From Pararobbsia silviterrae (GTDB lineage Bacteria > Pseudomonadota > Gammaproteobacteria > Burkholderiales > Burkholderiaceae), in assembly GCF_003628125.1 (NCBI RefSeq), contig NZ_RBZU01000009.1, positions 124,001-188,000 of the forward strand: a DNA stretch of 64,000 nt, written 5' to 3'. Each line of letters opens with the position of its first letter. Position 1 is the stretch's first letter. The translations under genes and the position numbers were made by a program. Under the pieces are notes generated by a model. It was not told the DNA's origin and ran no database searches. It saw only the letters and a list, made by a program, of their open reading frames with translations. Below, piece by piece: positions 9,773-17,882 of the stretch.

Positions 9773-11266
9773 TCAACGTGCGACCGCGATCGGCGTCTTC
9801 GTCGTTGCGCTGTTGTTCGTTGCACCGCCGACGCCGCTGCCGCTGCTCGTGCTGCCGCCGAGGCTGCCCGTCACGCCGCTCAGCAACGCGGTCACGGCCG
9901 AGAGCGGGTTGCTGCTGGACGACGTGCCGCTCGCGCTTGCGCCCGTGCTCGAACTGCTGCCCACGGCGGACGTCAGACCCGACACGAGCGCCGTCACCGG
10001 AGCAAGCGGATTGCTCGAGCTGCTGCTGGTGCTCGTGCCGCCGACGCTCGTGATGTTCGTAATGCTCGTGATATTGGTGATGCTCGTGATACCCGTCAGT
10101 CCGCTGCTGCTGCCGGTCAGGCCGCCGAGCAGCCCGCCGAGTCCGCTGCTGCCCGACGTACCCGAGCCGCTCGTCGAGCCGAGCCCGTCGAGCGCGCCGA
10201 GCAGCCCTGACAGCGGACCGAGCGTGCCCGACGACGTGCCCGTGCCGCTCGTCGGCGCGGTGCTCACGTTGCCGAGGTTGGCGAGCAAGCCCGCGATCGG
10301 CGCGCCGCCGTTGATGCCGTTGCGGTCGAGCAGGCTGCCCGCGCCCGCCACCGTATTGCCGAGGCTCGTGACGACTTGTCCGAGGTCGTTGACGACGACG
10401 TTGTTCGACGACGCGCTGACCGTCTTGCCGCCCTGCGACACCGCGCCGCCGACCGCTTGAAGCAGGTTGTCGACGGGGGCGCCGAGGCTCGTCGCGCTAC
10501 CGACGGTTTGCGTGGTGTTCCCGAGCGTCGTGACGATCGGCGTGATGATCGTGCTCGTTTGCTGCGTGAGCGCTTCGACAGGGCCCGTCGAGAGCGTCGT
10601 GCCGAGCGTCTGGCCCGCGCTTTCGAGCGATACGCCGACCAGTCCGACCGCGCCTGCGAGCGGCGTCGTGACGGGGCTCAACGCGCTCAAGGGGCCGCTC
10701 GCGCCGAGCCCGCCGATGACCGTGCCGACGCCGACGACGGCGCCGCCCGCATCGGTCACGACGTTGCCGAGACTCGAGACGGTCGTGCCGACCGGATTGG
10801 TCGACGTGCCGATCGTGCCGAGCCCGTTGCCGATGCCCGAACCGAGATCGGAGACGATGTCGCCGACGCTCGATACCGTGTTTCCGAGCCCTTGCGAGAC
10901 TTGCGAGCTGATGCCGGCGGGCAAGGGCGTGGTCGCGATCACATTGCCGAGATCGGATGCGGTCTTGCCCACTTCGGTCGCGACGCCCGTGTTCGCGGCG
11001 GTCGTGGTCGTCGTGCCGGTTGTCCCCGTGCTGCCCGTCGAGCCCGTGCTGCCCGTGGACCCGGTCGACGAGGTGCCGTCGGAGCCGCAGCCCGCGAGGC
11101 CGAGCGTCAGGGCGCACGCGGCGACGAGCGCGGTGCCCGAGACGGAGTGCGCGAGCGCGCGGGAGATCGCTCGTGCGATGGGACGTGAGGGGCGGCCCGC
11201 GCCGTGCGCGCGGATCGCTGCGATGCCATGGGCGATATCGCGAGAGGCGTCGTCTAAACCATTCAT
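9773..11266 (-). CDS. Gly/Ser/Thr/Val-rich repeat lipoprotein (paralogue of the next upstream gene)
   Basis: A 497-residue predicted lipoprotein. A basic N-terminal region and hydrophobic core end in lipobox LAGC with the lipidated cysteine at C60. The mature part is almost free of charged residues and is dominated by short glycine-spaced hydrophobic units (VGTTVSSLGNVVTDAGG, LGALDGLGS) and Ser/Thr linkers. Burkholderia proteins of this style are often labelled collagen-like, although no strict Gly-X-Y run is present. Start ATG 11266 has the ribosome site AAGGAGA. It shares block order and phrases (STNPVGTTV, GPLSAL, STGPVE, GAPVDN-like) with the lipoprotein at 11435-12946, so the two are tandem paralogues. 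It lies 200 bp before tpsB in the same direction. A surface-layer or adhesin role is inference. Confidence 0.75.
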   Translation of the reverse strand: MNGLDDASRDIAHGIAAIRAHGAGRPSRPIARAISRALAHSVSGTALVAACALTLGLAGCGSDGTSSTGSTGSTGSTGSTGTTGTTTTTAANTGVATEVGKTASDLGNVIATTPLPAGISSQVSQGLGNTVSSVGDIVSDLGSGIGNGLGTIGTSTNPVGTTVSSLGNVVTDAGGAVVGVGTVIGGLGASGPLSALSPVTTPLAGAVGLVGVSLESAGQTLGTTLSTGPVEALTQQTSTIITPIVTTLGNTTQTVGSATSLGAPVDNLLQAVGGAVSQGGKTVSASSNNVVVNDLGQVVTSLGNTVAGAGSLLDRNGINGGAPIAGLLANLGNVSTAPTSGTGTSSGTLGPLSGLLGALDGLGSTSGSGTSGSSGLGGLLGGLTGSSSGLTGITSITNITSITNITSVGGTSTSSSSSNPLAPVTALVSGLTSAVGSSSSTGASASGTSSSSNPLSAVTALLSGVTGSLGGSTSSGSGVGGATNNSATTKTPIAVAR

Positions 11267-11434
11267 GTTTGTCTCCTTGGGAGGACGGATAAGCCGAGCC
11301 GGAGCGTCACGCTGACGCAGGGGCGATACGGTGGGCCGGCCGGGTCAAGGGCGCCCGGCTGTCCCTCGGAAAGGCGCGCGCGTTGGCTCGTTGCCCCGGA
11401 ACCACGGCACGCGCGCGCCTGTTACACGCGTTCG

Positions 11435-12946
11435 CTACTTATGGCCGAGCAGCCCGCCGACCACGCCGCCCAACAGTCCGCCGACGCTCGTGACGCCGCC
11501 CGACGCCGACGTACCGCTCGTGCCGGTGCTGGCGACGAGTCCGCCGGCGGGTGTCGTGGTCGTCGCGGTGGTTTGCGCGGGCGTCGACGTCGTCGTCACG
11601 TGGACCGTGCTGTTGAGCGTGCCGGTGACGGTGCCGATGGCGCCGGTCAGCGCGGCGAGCGGGTTCGACGCGCTGGTGCCGCCCGTCGATCCGCTCAGGG
11701 TGCCCGTGAGGCTGCCGACGAGGCTTGTCACGGGGTTGCTCGTGCCGCTCGTGCCGAGCGCGCCCGTGAGGCCGCCGACCAGACTCGTGACGGGGTTCGA
11801 GGTGCCGGAAGCGCCGCCGAGCGTGCCGGTCAGGCCGCTGACGAGGCCCGTGACGGGGTTGCTCGACCCCGTCGCGCCGCTGAGCGAACCCGTGAGTCCG
11901 CCGAGGGCCGAGCCGAGCGTCGTGAGCGGCGTCAACGACGCGTTGCCGCTCACGAGACCGCCGACGCTCGCGACGGTCGTCCCGACCGACGAGACGAGCG
12001 CGCCCGTCGATGCGCCGATCGGATTGTTCGTCGCGCTCGCGATCTTCGAGCCGGCGAGCGTGAACGCGCCGCCGATCGCGCCGAGCGCGCTGTTCAGCGG
12101 CGCGCCGAGCCCGGTCGCGTTGCCGGCGGTCTGCGTGACGGCCGCCACCGTCGAGGTGATCGGGGTGATCAGCGCGCTGGTCGTCGACGTCAGTTGCTCG
12201 ACCGGGCCGCTGGTGAGCGCACTGCCGAGCTGGGTGCCGACATGGACGACGACGGCGCCCGTGCTGTCGACGATCGAGCCGACCGTGCCCGTGACGGGGG
12301 CGAGCGCGGACAGCGGTCCGGTGCCGAGACTCGCGATCGTCGCGCCGACGTCCTCGGTCGTATGGCCCGCGTCGGTCACGACGTTGCCGACCGTGCCGAC
12401 CGTCGTGCCGACGGGATTCGTGCTCGCGCCGAGCTGACCGAGGCCGTTCGACAGGCCGCTGCCCAGGGCGCCGACAATGGTGCCGACGCTCGATACCGTC
12501 GCGCCGGCATCGCTCATCGTCGTGGCGCTGACGCCCGGTACCGATGTGTTACCGATCTGGTTACCGATCGACGAGACCACGTTGCCCGCGGACGACACGA
12601 CGTTGCCCGTGTTGTCGACGACCGTGCCCACCGCGTTGGCGGCCGTCGCGCCCGAGCCGCCGCTGCCCGTGGTGGTCCCGCCGCCCGTGGTTCCGCCGCC
12701 CGACGTGCCGCCCGTGTCGCCGCCGGACGTCCCCGTCGAACTCGTGCCGCCGCTGCCCGTCGAGCCCGTGCTTTGACCGTCGCCCGAGCTGCCGTTGCCG
12801 CCCGTCGTCGCGGTCGTGCCGCCCGAGCTGCCGACACCCGTGTTGGCGGAGCCCGAGCCCGCGCAACCCGTCAAGGCGATCAGCGTCACGACGGCGCCCG
12901 CGATGGCGGAATGTTTGAATGCCCCGTAAATCGATTGCTTGTTCAT
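11435..12946 (-). CDS. Gly/Ser/Thr/Val-rich repeat lipoprotein with about 21-residue C-terminal repeats
   Basis: A 503-residue predicted lipoprotein starting MNKQSIYG at ATG 12946 (ribosome site GAGGGG), with lipobox LTGC at C28. A Gly/Ser/Thr linker follows (about 30-90), then glycine-spaced hydrophobic blocks like those of the neighbouring 9773-11266 product. Next come about four copies of a 21-residue unit of the type SNPVTSLVGGLTGALGTSGT, and a closing GGLLGGVVGGLLGHK. It has very few charged residues. It is probably first in a three-gene minus-strand set with the second lipoprotein and tpsB. Exposure on the cell surface is inference from the lipobox, composition and context. Confidence 0.75.
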   Translation of the reverse strand: MNKQSIYGAFKHSAIAGAVVTLIALTGCAGSGSANTGVGSSGGTTATTGGNGSSGDGQSTGSTGSGGTSSTGTSGGDTGGTSGGGTTGGGTTTGSGGSGATAANAVGTVVDNTGNVVSSAGNVVSSIGNQIGNTSVPGVSATTMSDAGATVSSVGTIVGALGSGLSNGLGQLGASTNPVGTTVGTVGNVVTDAGHTTEDVGATIASLGTGPLSALAPVTGTVGSIVDSTGAVVVHVGTQLGSALTSGPVEQLTSTTSALITPITSTVAAVTQTAGNATGLGAPLNSALGAIGGAFTLAGSKIASATNNPIGASTGALVSSVGTTVASVGGLVSGNASLTPLTTLGSALGGLTGSLSGATGSSNPVTGLVSGLTGTLGGASGTSNPVTSLVGGLTGALGTSGTSNPVTSLVGSLTGTLSGSTGGTSASNPLAALTGAIGTVTGTLNSTVHVTTTSTPAQTTATTTTPAGGLVASTGTSGTSASGGVTSVGGLLGGVVGGLLGHK

Positions 12947-13661
12947 GGTTTTTCCCCTCGTTCTCGGTTGGCCCGATTCGTTTGGCCGGTTCGTGTGGTC
13001 CGATTCAATTCGGCGGCTCACATAGGGCAACTGTCATGCCAATGCGAATCAAGCGTGCGTCTGAGCGACGGGGGAGAAAGGCTGCGCTCCAGATGCGGCG
13101 CGGCTTTGCGCGATTTGAAAGGAGTTTGAATCACAGCGATAAAGCCGCAAGCGGAAAAGGGGAAAAACGTTTGCGGGCCGCTGGCCGATCGAATGTAACG
13201 TTACGAGCCCGGATCGACGTAACGGAACGCGCGTAACGGTACGTCGGGAGAAACCCTCGGAATGGATTTCTTATGCATTCAACTCATTAGCGTCCAATGG
13301 GAATTTTCTTCCCTGAGCCCCGTCTGGTGTACGTTTGCGGGGCTAGAGGAACCGTTCGAAACGGCTGTCTGATACTTGTTCACAGCGTGAGGATCGACTA
13401 AAAACATACCCAATCGCACGCTGTGTATTTTCACCAACAAGAATATTGCTTGAATTTTGGGTGTCCGCTATAAGTGAGAAAAATCGCGATCAGAGGAGGG
13501 CCGGCTATCGAAACGCTTAATGTTGCAATGCGATTTCATGGTTCGCCTGTTTGAATTCTCATTGAAGCAAACGGCGATCGTTTATTTTAATTCGGACGGG
13601 ATCCTCAGCGTGGACTCAGGATTATTCGCCCGGATCAGACACTAATAATGTGTGGGCCAAT
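12947..13661. other. Long divergent intergenic region between the lipoprotein/TpsB set and the Tad locus
   Basis: About 715 bp with no convincing gene. The part from about 13250 to 13660 is clearly richer in A+T than the flanking genes, as expected for promoters of the two divergent units. A possible sigma-54 -24/-12 element lies at 13503-13516. Open frames here are short and have no ribosome site. Confidence 0.6.
13503..13516 (+). promoter_or_regulatory. Possible sigma-54-type -24/-12 element upstream of flp
   Basis: GG at 13503-13504 and GC at 13515-13516 are separated by exactly 10 bases, the invariant sigma-54 spacing, about 145 bp ahead of the flp start. The rest of the match to the TGGCAC/TTGC consensus is poor. 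It is listed mainly because a sigma-54 activator gene closes the same locus. Confidence 0.25.
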
Positions 13662-13847
13662 ATGAAAACCCAAATCCAGACCTTTCTTAAAGATGACACG
13701 GGCGTTACGGCGATCGAATACGGTTTGATCGCGGGACTGATCGTGGCGGGGATCGTCACGGCTGTCACGGCCATCGGGACGAACCTGACGACGGTGTTCA
13801 ACACCGTGTCGAGCGCCGCGCAGACGGCGGCAGCCAACACGCACTGA
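13662..13847 (+). CDS. flp: Flp/Fap type IVb pilin, major subunit
   Basis: A 61-residue prepilin, the structural subunit of the Tad (tight adherence) pilus. A short leader (residues 1-14) ends in glycine, followed by the type IVb motif VTAIEYGLIAGLI with the glutamate at mature position +5 and the adjacent tyrosine, and then a single hydrophobic helix. Cleavage is expected after G14 by the prepilin peptidase encoded next door. ATG 13662 is preferred over the GTG at 13650. It is the first gene of the Tad locus; its own strong promoter is likely in the A+T-rich upstream DNA. Confidence 0.93.
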   Translation: MKTQIQTFLKDDTGVTAIEYGLIAGLIVAGIVTAVTAIGTNLTTVFNTVSSAAQTAAANTH

Positions 13848-13859
13848 GCGTTCGCGCAG

Positions 13860-14384
13860 ATGCCGATCCCATTCGTGGTGTTCGGCGCGTGGGCTGCCGC
13901 AGTATCGATCTATGACATCCGCGTGCGCAGGGTGCCGAACGGGCTTGTCCTGTTGGGTCTTGCGTGTGCGGGGTCGCAGTTCGTTCCAGGGTGCGCCGGC
14001 CTCACGCGCGTGGGCGAGTTGACGCTCGCGCAGTCGCTGCTTGGCGGCGCGCTCGCATTCGCCGTGTTCGTGCCGCTCTATGCGTTTCGCGCGATGGGCG
14101 CCGCCGACGTCAAAGTCTTCGCGGTCCTCGGTGTCTGGCTCGGCGGCGGCGTGCTGCTGCCGGTCTGGATGATCGCGAGCGTCGCGGCGTGCGTTCATGC
14201 GGTCTACGCGGTCGCGAGAACGCGTTTGCCGCCGGTCGTCGTATTCGGTCACGCGGTTGCGCTCGGCGGCGCGGCGCAGCGGCCGATTCGCGGCGCGCCC
14301 TATGCGGCGTTTCTCGTGCTGGCCGTGTGCGCGGTCCTCGCGCATCGTGCCGGGCTCATCGCGCTGCCCGTCTGGGGAGGTTGA
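13860..14384 (+). CDS. cpaA: Prepilin peptidase CpaA/TadV
   Basis: A 174-residue integral membrane aspartyl protease of the A24 family that trims Flp prepilin. Two catalytic aspartates can be assigned: SIYDIRVRRVPN near residue 19-30 and GAADVKVFAVLGVW around residue 80. The second motif is a variant of the usual GxGDxK (Ala in place of the second Gly). Several hydrophobic membrane segments fill the rest. It starts 12 bp after flp and ends 2 bp before tadE, so the genes are tightly coupled. Confidence 0.9.
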   Translation: MPIPFVVFGAWAAAVSIYDIRVRRVPNGLVLLGLACAGSQFVPGCAGLTRVGELTLAQSLLGGALAFAVFVPLYAFRAMGAADVKVFAVLGVWLGGGVLLPVWMIASVAACVHAVYAVARTRLPPVVVFGHAVALGGAAQRPIRGAPYAAFLVLAVCAVLAHRAGLIALPVWGG

Positions 14385-14386
14385 CC

Positions 14387-14941
14387 ATGACACGCCCGCT
14401 CATGACTCGGACCCGCGCGCCGCACCCGGCGCGTGCCGTGCGCCGCGTCAGTCGTGGACAGGGACATGCGCATGGGCATGCGCGACATGCCTTGCACACG
14501 CAGCGCGGGGTCGCGGCGGTCGAATTCGCGTTTGTGTTCCCCCTGTTCTTCGTCGTGCTCTACGCGATCGTCGCGTACTGCCTGATCCTGCTCGCCAACA
14601 TGGCGATGTCGGGCGCCACGCAGGAAGGGGCGCGCGCGGCACTCGCGAGCGCCGGGCAGACGACGCTGACGGCCGAATACGCGGCCCGGCTGCAGAACGC
14701 GTGCACGCGCGCGAGCGCGCTGATGACCTGGTTGCCGAGCGCGGCGTCGAGCGCGTCGTGCACTCAGAGCGCGTGCGGGCCGTCGAACGCGATGGTGTGC
14801 GTGACCGTATCGATGCAGTACGACTATGCGTCGCAGCCGATCGTGCCGAACCTGCCGCTGCTCGGGTTCGTCACGCCGAATACGCTCGGCGCGCAGGCGA
14901 CGGTGCAGCTCGATCCGGCCAGCATCATGTCGAATATGTAG
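14387..14941 (+). CDS. tadE: TadE-like minor pseudopilin
   Basis: A 184-residue protein with the TadE signature: a prepilin-like junction QRGVAAVEFAFVFPLFFVVL followed by one hydrophobic helix and a soluble C-terminal domain with two cysteine-bearing segments (NACTR, ASCTQSACG). Family members are minor pseudopilins processed by the Tad prepilin peptidase. The leader is unusually long (about 41 residues) and rich in His/Arg/Gly. Start ATG 14387 lies just after a GGGAGG ribosome site that overlaps the end of cpaA. Confidence 0.87.
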   Translation: MTRPLMTRTRAPHPARAVRRVSRGQGHAHGHARHALHTQRGVAAVEFAFVFPLFFVVLYAIVAYCLILLANMAMSGATQEGARAALASAGQTTLTAEYAARLQNACTRASALMTWLPSAASSASCTQSACGPSNAMVCVTVSMQYDYASQPIVPNLPLLGFVTPNTLGAQATVQLDPASIMSNM

Positions 14942-14970
14942 GGGAAGCCAAGCAGGTGCAGCGCGTGGCG

Positions 14971-15065
14971 GCAGTGAGGAGTGGCAGTGAGGAGGGGCAG
15001 TGAAGTGGGAGCAGTGAAGCAGGCGTTTTGAAGCAGGTGTCGTGGCAGTGAAGCAGGGGCAGTGA
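14971..15065. repeat. Six spaced GCAGTGA repeats between tadE and cpaB
   Basis: The heptamer GCAGTGA occurs at 14971, 14984, 14997, 15011, 15045 and 15059, with spacings of 13, 13, 14, 34 and 14 bp in otherwise similar purine-rich sequence. It fills most of the 202-bp gap between tadE and cpaB, where tight coupling would be expected. Function unknown; it may be a degenerate 13-14 bp tandem repeat. Confidence 0.75.
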
Positions 15066-15143
15066 AGGACGCGCGTGGGAACGCGTCCTGATACGAACAA
15101 CAAACTTGGGGGGCGAGGCGTCGAACGCTTCGCGTAGAGGAAT

Positions 15144-16229
15144 ATGGTCAACCTGACGAAGGCCCTGGCAGGGCTTCTCGTGGTCGCCGCGGTCGCGCTC
15201 GGGGTGTTCGCGTGGATGGTCGCGCGTCATCCGGCGCCCGTCCCGATCGTGCATGTCGCGCCCCCCACGTATGCGGTCGTCGTCGCCTCGCACCCGATGC
15301 GCGCGGGTGTGCCGATCGCCGCGTCGGATCTCGATGTGAGCCGTATGCCGCAGAGTCCGGCGGGCGGTTTCAGCGATACCGCATCGCTGGTCGGCCGCGT
15401 GCCCGTCGTCGATATCGGCGCGGGGCAGGCGATCGTCGAGCGTGCCTTGCTCGCGGGGCTCGCGGGTCGGCTCGAACCCGGCGAGCGCGCCGTCGCGATC
15501 AAGGTCGACGAACTCGCCGGCGTCGGCGGGCGCGTGCGGCCGGGCGACTGGGTCGATGTCTTCATGCTGTTGCATCGCGACGATCGTAGCGGCGAGATCA
15601 CCCGCACGCAGGCGCGCTTGCTGCTCTCTAAAGTGCGTGTGCTCGCCTACGGCCGTTCGGATATCACGCAGGACGACGCGGGCGCCGCGGCGCCCGCGAG
15701 CGGCGGCGCGGCGCGCTCGCGCGCGGATGCGCAGCCTTCGAACACGGCCGACGCGAATCCGACGTCCGCCACCTCGCGCGCTTATGCGCAGCCCTCGAAT
15801 GCGTCCGCCGCGCAGAATGCCGCGAACGATCCAGCCAATGCGCATACCGCGGTCATCGCGCTGCGCGTCGAGGACGTCGATGCGCTCGCGCTCGCCGACA
15901 GCGCGGGCCGCCTCGTGCTCGCGTTGCGCAATCCGGGCGACGAACGCGTGTCCGACGACGCCGCATTCGGTCCGAGCGGCTCGGTGCTCACGCAGGTCAA
16001 CGGCGGCGCGACGCCGCCGCGCGAGCCCGAAAATCGCGCGGCCGCGGGGCTTCTGCTCGAACAACTCGTGCGCGATAAGGGCGCGCCGCGCAACGGCGAT
16101 ACGCCGTTGCCCGCACTCGCGCCGATCCCGCGCGCGACGCGAGTGAGCGACACGATGGCCCCCGCGCGTCCGCGTGACGCGGGTGTCGAAATCATTCGCG
16201 GCACTCACCGCGATACGACAGGCGGCTAA
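15144..16229 (+). CDS. cpaB: Flp pilus assembly protein CpaB/RcpC
   Basis: A 361-residue periplasmic/inner-membrane-anchored assembly factor of the Tad secretion channel. One N-terminal membrane helix (about 5-28) is followed by a SAF domain (HPMRAGVPIAASDLDVSRM, about 50-70) and the RcpC/CpaB domain (RAVAIKVDELAGVGGRVRPGDWVDVFM, about 115-140). A low-complexity Ala/Ser/Asn stretch interrupts the domain around 175-230. It precedes the secretin gene by 18 bp, the usual order. Confidence 0.9.
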   Translation: MVNLTKALAGLLVVAAVALGVFAWMVARHPAPVPIVHVAPPTYAVVVASHPMRAGVPIAASDLDVSRMPQSPAGGFSDTASLVGRVPVVDIGAGQAIVERALLAGLAGRLEPGERAVAIKVDELAGVGGRVRPGDWVDVFMLLHRDDRSGEITRTQARLLLSKVRVLAYGRSDITQDDAGAAAPASGGAARSRADAQPSNTADANPTSATSRAYAQPSNASAAQNAANDPANAHTAVIALRVEDVDALALADSAGRLVLALRNPGDERVSDDAAFGPSGSVLTQVNGGATPPREPENRAAAGLLLEQLVRDKGAPRNGDTPLPALAPIPRATRVSDTMAPARPRDAGVEIIRGTHRDTTGG

Positions 16230-16247
16230 CGCGACCGGACCCCAACT

Positions 16248-17828
16248 ATGAAAACGACCCGCCGCCCGCCGCTTCCGTTCCGCCCCGCGATGCCCGTCGT
16301 CATCGCGGGTGCGCTCACGATGTCCGTCCCCCTGCATGTCTGCGCGTTCGACGGCGCGCCGGGCGATCAGGCCACGCTCGCGTCCGTCTCGCCCGCGCCG
16401 TCGTCGCTTCCCGCGTCATCGCTTGTGCCGTCTGCGCCGCTGCTTGCGCCGTCCGCTGGTATGGCAACCGGAGGTATGGCGAACGGTGTAGCAACCGGTA
16501 TGGCAACCGGACCCGCCGCGCGGCCCATGCTCGGCCGCCTCGCCGCCGCCGACACGCCCACATACGGTTCGCCGGCGGGGGCGGGCCATGCATCGGTTGC
16601 GAGCCCGCGCGCGTCGTCCGTGCTGAACCTCGTCGTCGGCGTCCAGCAATCGTTGACGGTCGGCACATCGCTTGCGCGCGTCGCGATCGGCGATCCGGAC
16701 ATCGCCGACGTGATGGTCATGCGCGGAGGCCCGGCCGGCAGTCTGTTGCTGATCGCGAAAGCGCCGGGCCAGACGAGCCTGCTCGTCTGGCCGCGCGACG
16801 CGTCCGAACCGCGCCGCTACACGGTCAACGTCGTCGGCGCGGCCGCGCGGGCGCTCGCGGACCCGAACGGCGCCACCGTCTCGGCCGCCGGCACGTCGAC
16901 GCTCATCTCGGGCGCTTCGCCGAGCATGGTGTCGCACGAACGCGCGGTGTCCGCCGCGAAGACGATGACCGGCAAGGAGGGATCGGTCGTCGATCAATCG
17001 AGCATCGCGGTGTCGCCTGTCGTGCAGGTCGACGTCAAGGTCGTCGAGTTCAGCCGGTCCTTGCTCAAGGAAATCGGCATCAATTTCCAGAAGATGGGCA
17101 GCGGCTTCTCGTACGGGATCGCGAATCCGGGCACGACCAGCACCGATTCGCCGATCGCGAGCGCGTTCAATCTCATCGCGAACTGGAGCAGCCGCGGGTT
17201 GACGGGCAGCTTGTCGGTGCTCGAAGACGACGGTCTGTCGCGCGTGCTCGCCGAGCCGACGCTCGTCGCGTTGTCGGGGCAGAGCGCGAATTTCCTCGCG
17301 GGCGGCGAGGTGCCGATTCCGGTACCGCAGGGACTCGGTTCGACCGCGATCGAATACAAGCCCTATGGCGTGGGACTCACGCTGACGCCGACCGTGCTCG
17401 GGCCGAACCGCATCGCGTTGAAGGTGGCGCCCGAGGCGAGCGATCTCGATTTCGCGCACGGCGTCACGATTTCGGGCGTCTCGGTGCCCGCGATCCTCAC
17501 GCGCCGGGCCGACACGACGGTCGAACTCGGCGACGGCGAGAGCTTCGTGATCGGCGGGCTCATCGACCGCGAGACGATCACGAGCGTCGACAAGGTCCCG
17601 TTTCTCGGCGATTTGCCCGTGATCGGCGCGTTCTTCAAGTCGCTCAACTATCAGCAGACCGACAAGGAACTCGTGATCGTCGTGACGCCGCATCTCGTCT
17701 CGCCGCTTGCGAAGGGCGCGGTCGTGCCGCTGCCCGGCGAGAAGCAGGAGCAACGCGAAGGCGGTGTCTGGCGGTCGTTTGTCGGCGGCATGGCGTCGGA
17801 CGATGCGTTGCCGGGATTTTCGAAATGA
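16248..17828 (+). CDS. cpaC: Tad pilus secretin (CpaC/RcpA)
   Basis: A 526-residue type II/III secretin that forms the outer-membrane pore for the Flp pilus. It has a signal peptide (about 1-35), a low-complexity N-terminal region and the pilus/BON-like N-domain (VVGVQQSLTVGTSLARVAIGD). The secretin core follows (VQVDVKVVEFSRSLLKEIGI) with the conserved C-terminal gate motif VPFLGDLPVIGAFFKS. Between signal peptide and N-domain sit four in-frame 12-bp units encoding GMAT/GMAN/GVAT, which are not part of the family. Confidence 0.92.
   Translation: MKTTRRPPLPFRPAMPVVIAGALTMSVPLHVCAFDGAPGDQATLASVSPAPSSLPASSLVPSAPLLAPSAGMATGGMANGVATGMATGPAARPMLGRLAAADTPTYGSPAGAGHASVASPRASSVLNLVVGVQQSLTVGTSLARVAIGDPDIADVMVMRGGPAGSLLLIAKAPGQTSLLVWPRDASEPRRYTVNVVGAAARALADPNGATVSAAGTSTLISGASPSMVSHERAVSAAKTMTGKEGSVVDQSSIAVSPVVQVDVKVVEFSRSLLKEIGINFQKMGSGFSYGIANPGTTSTDSPIASAFNLIANWSSRGLTGSLSVLEDDGLSRVLAEPTLVALSGQSANFLAGGEVPIPVPQGLGSTAIEYKPYGVGLTLTPTVLGPNRIALKVAPEASDLDFAHGVTISGVSVPAILTRRADTTVELGDGESFVIGGLIDRETITSVDKVPFLGDLPVIGAFFKSLNYQQTDKELVIVVTPHLVSPLAKGAVVPLPGEKQEQREGGVWRSFVGGMASDDALPGFSK
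16458..16508. repeat. In-frame 12-bp repeats in the secretin gene
   Basis: Four copies of GGTATGGCAACC or one- to two-base variants, with one extra GGA codon after the first, encode GMAT, GMAN, GVAT and GMAT just after the signal peptide region. Confidence 0.85.
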
Positions 17829-17882
17829 GTACGACGGTTCGTACGGCGCGAGTATCGGGCTCGCGCATCTGGGAGTGCGGAG

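Noticed and set aside
13330-13352. TGG...TGC near 13326-13340 considered as a sigma-54 site for flp
   Set aside because: The GG to GC spacing is 9, not the required 10.
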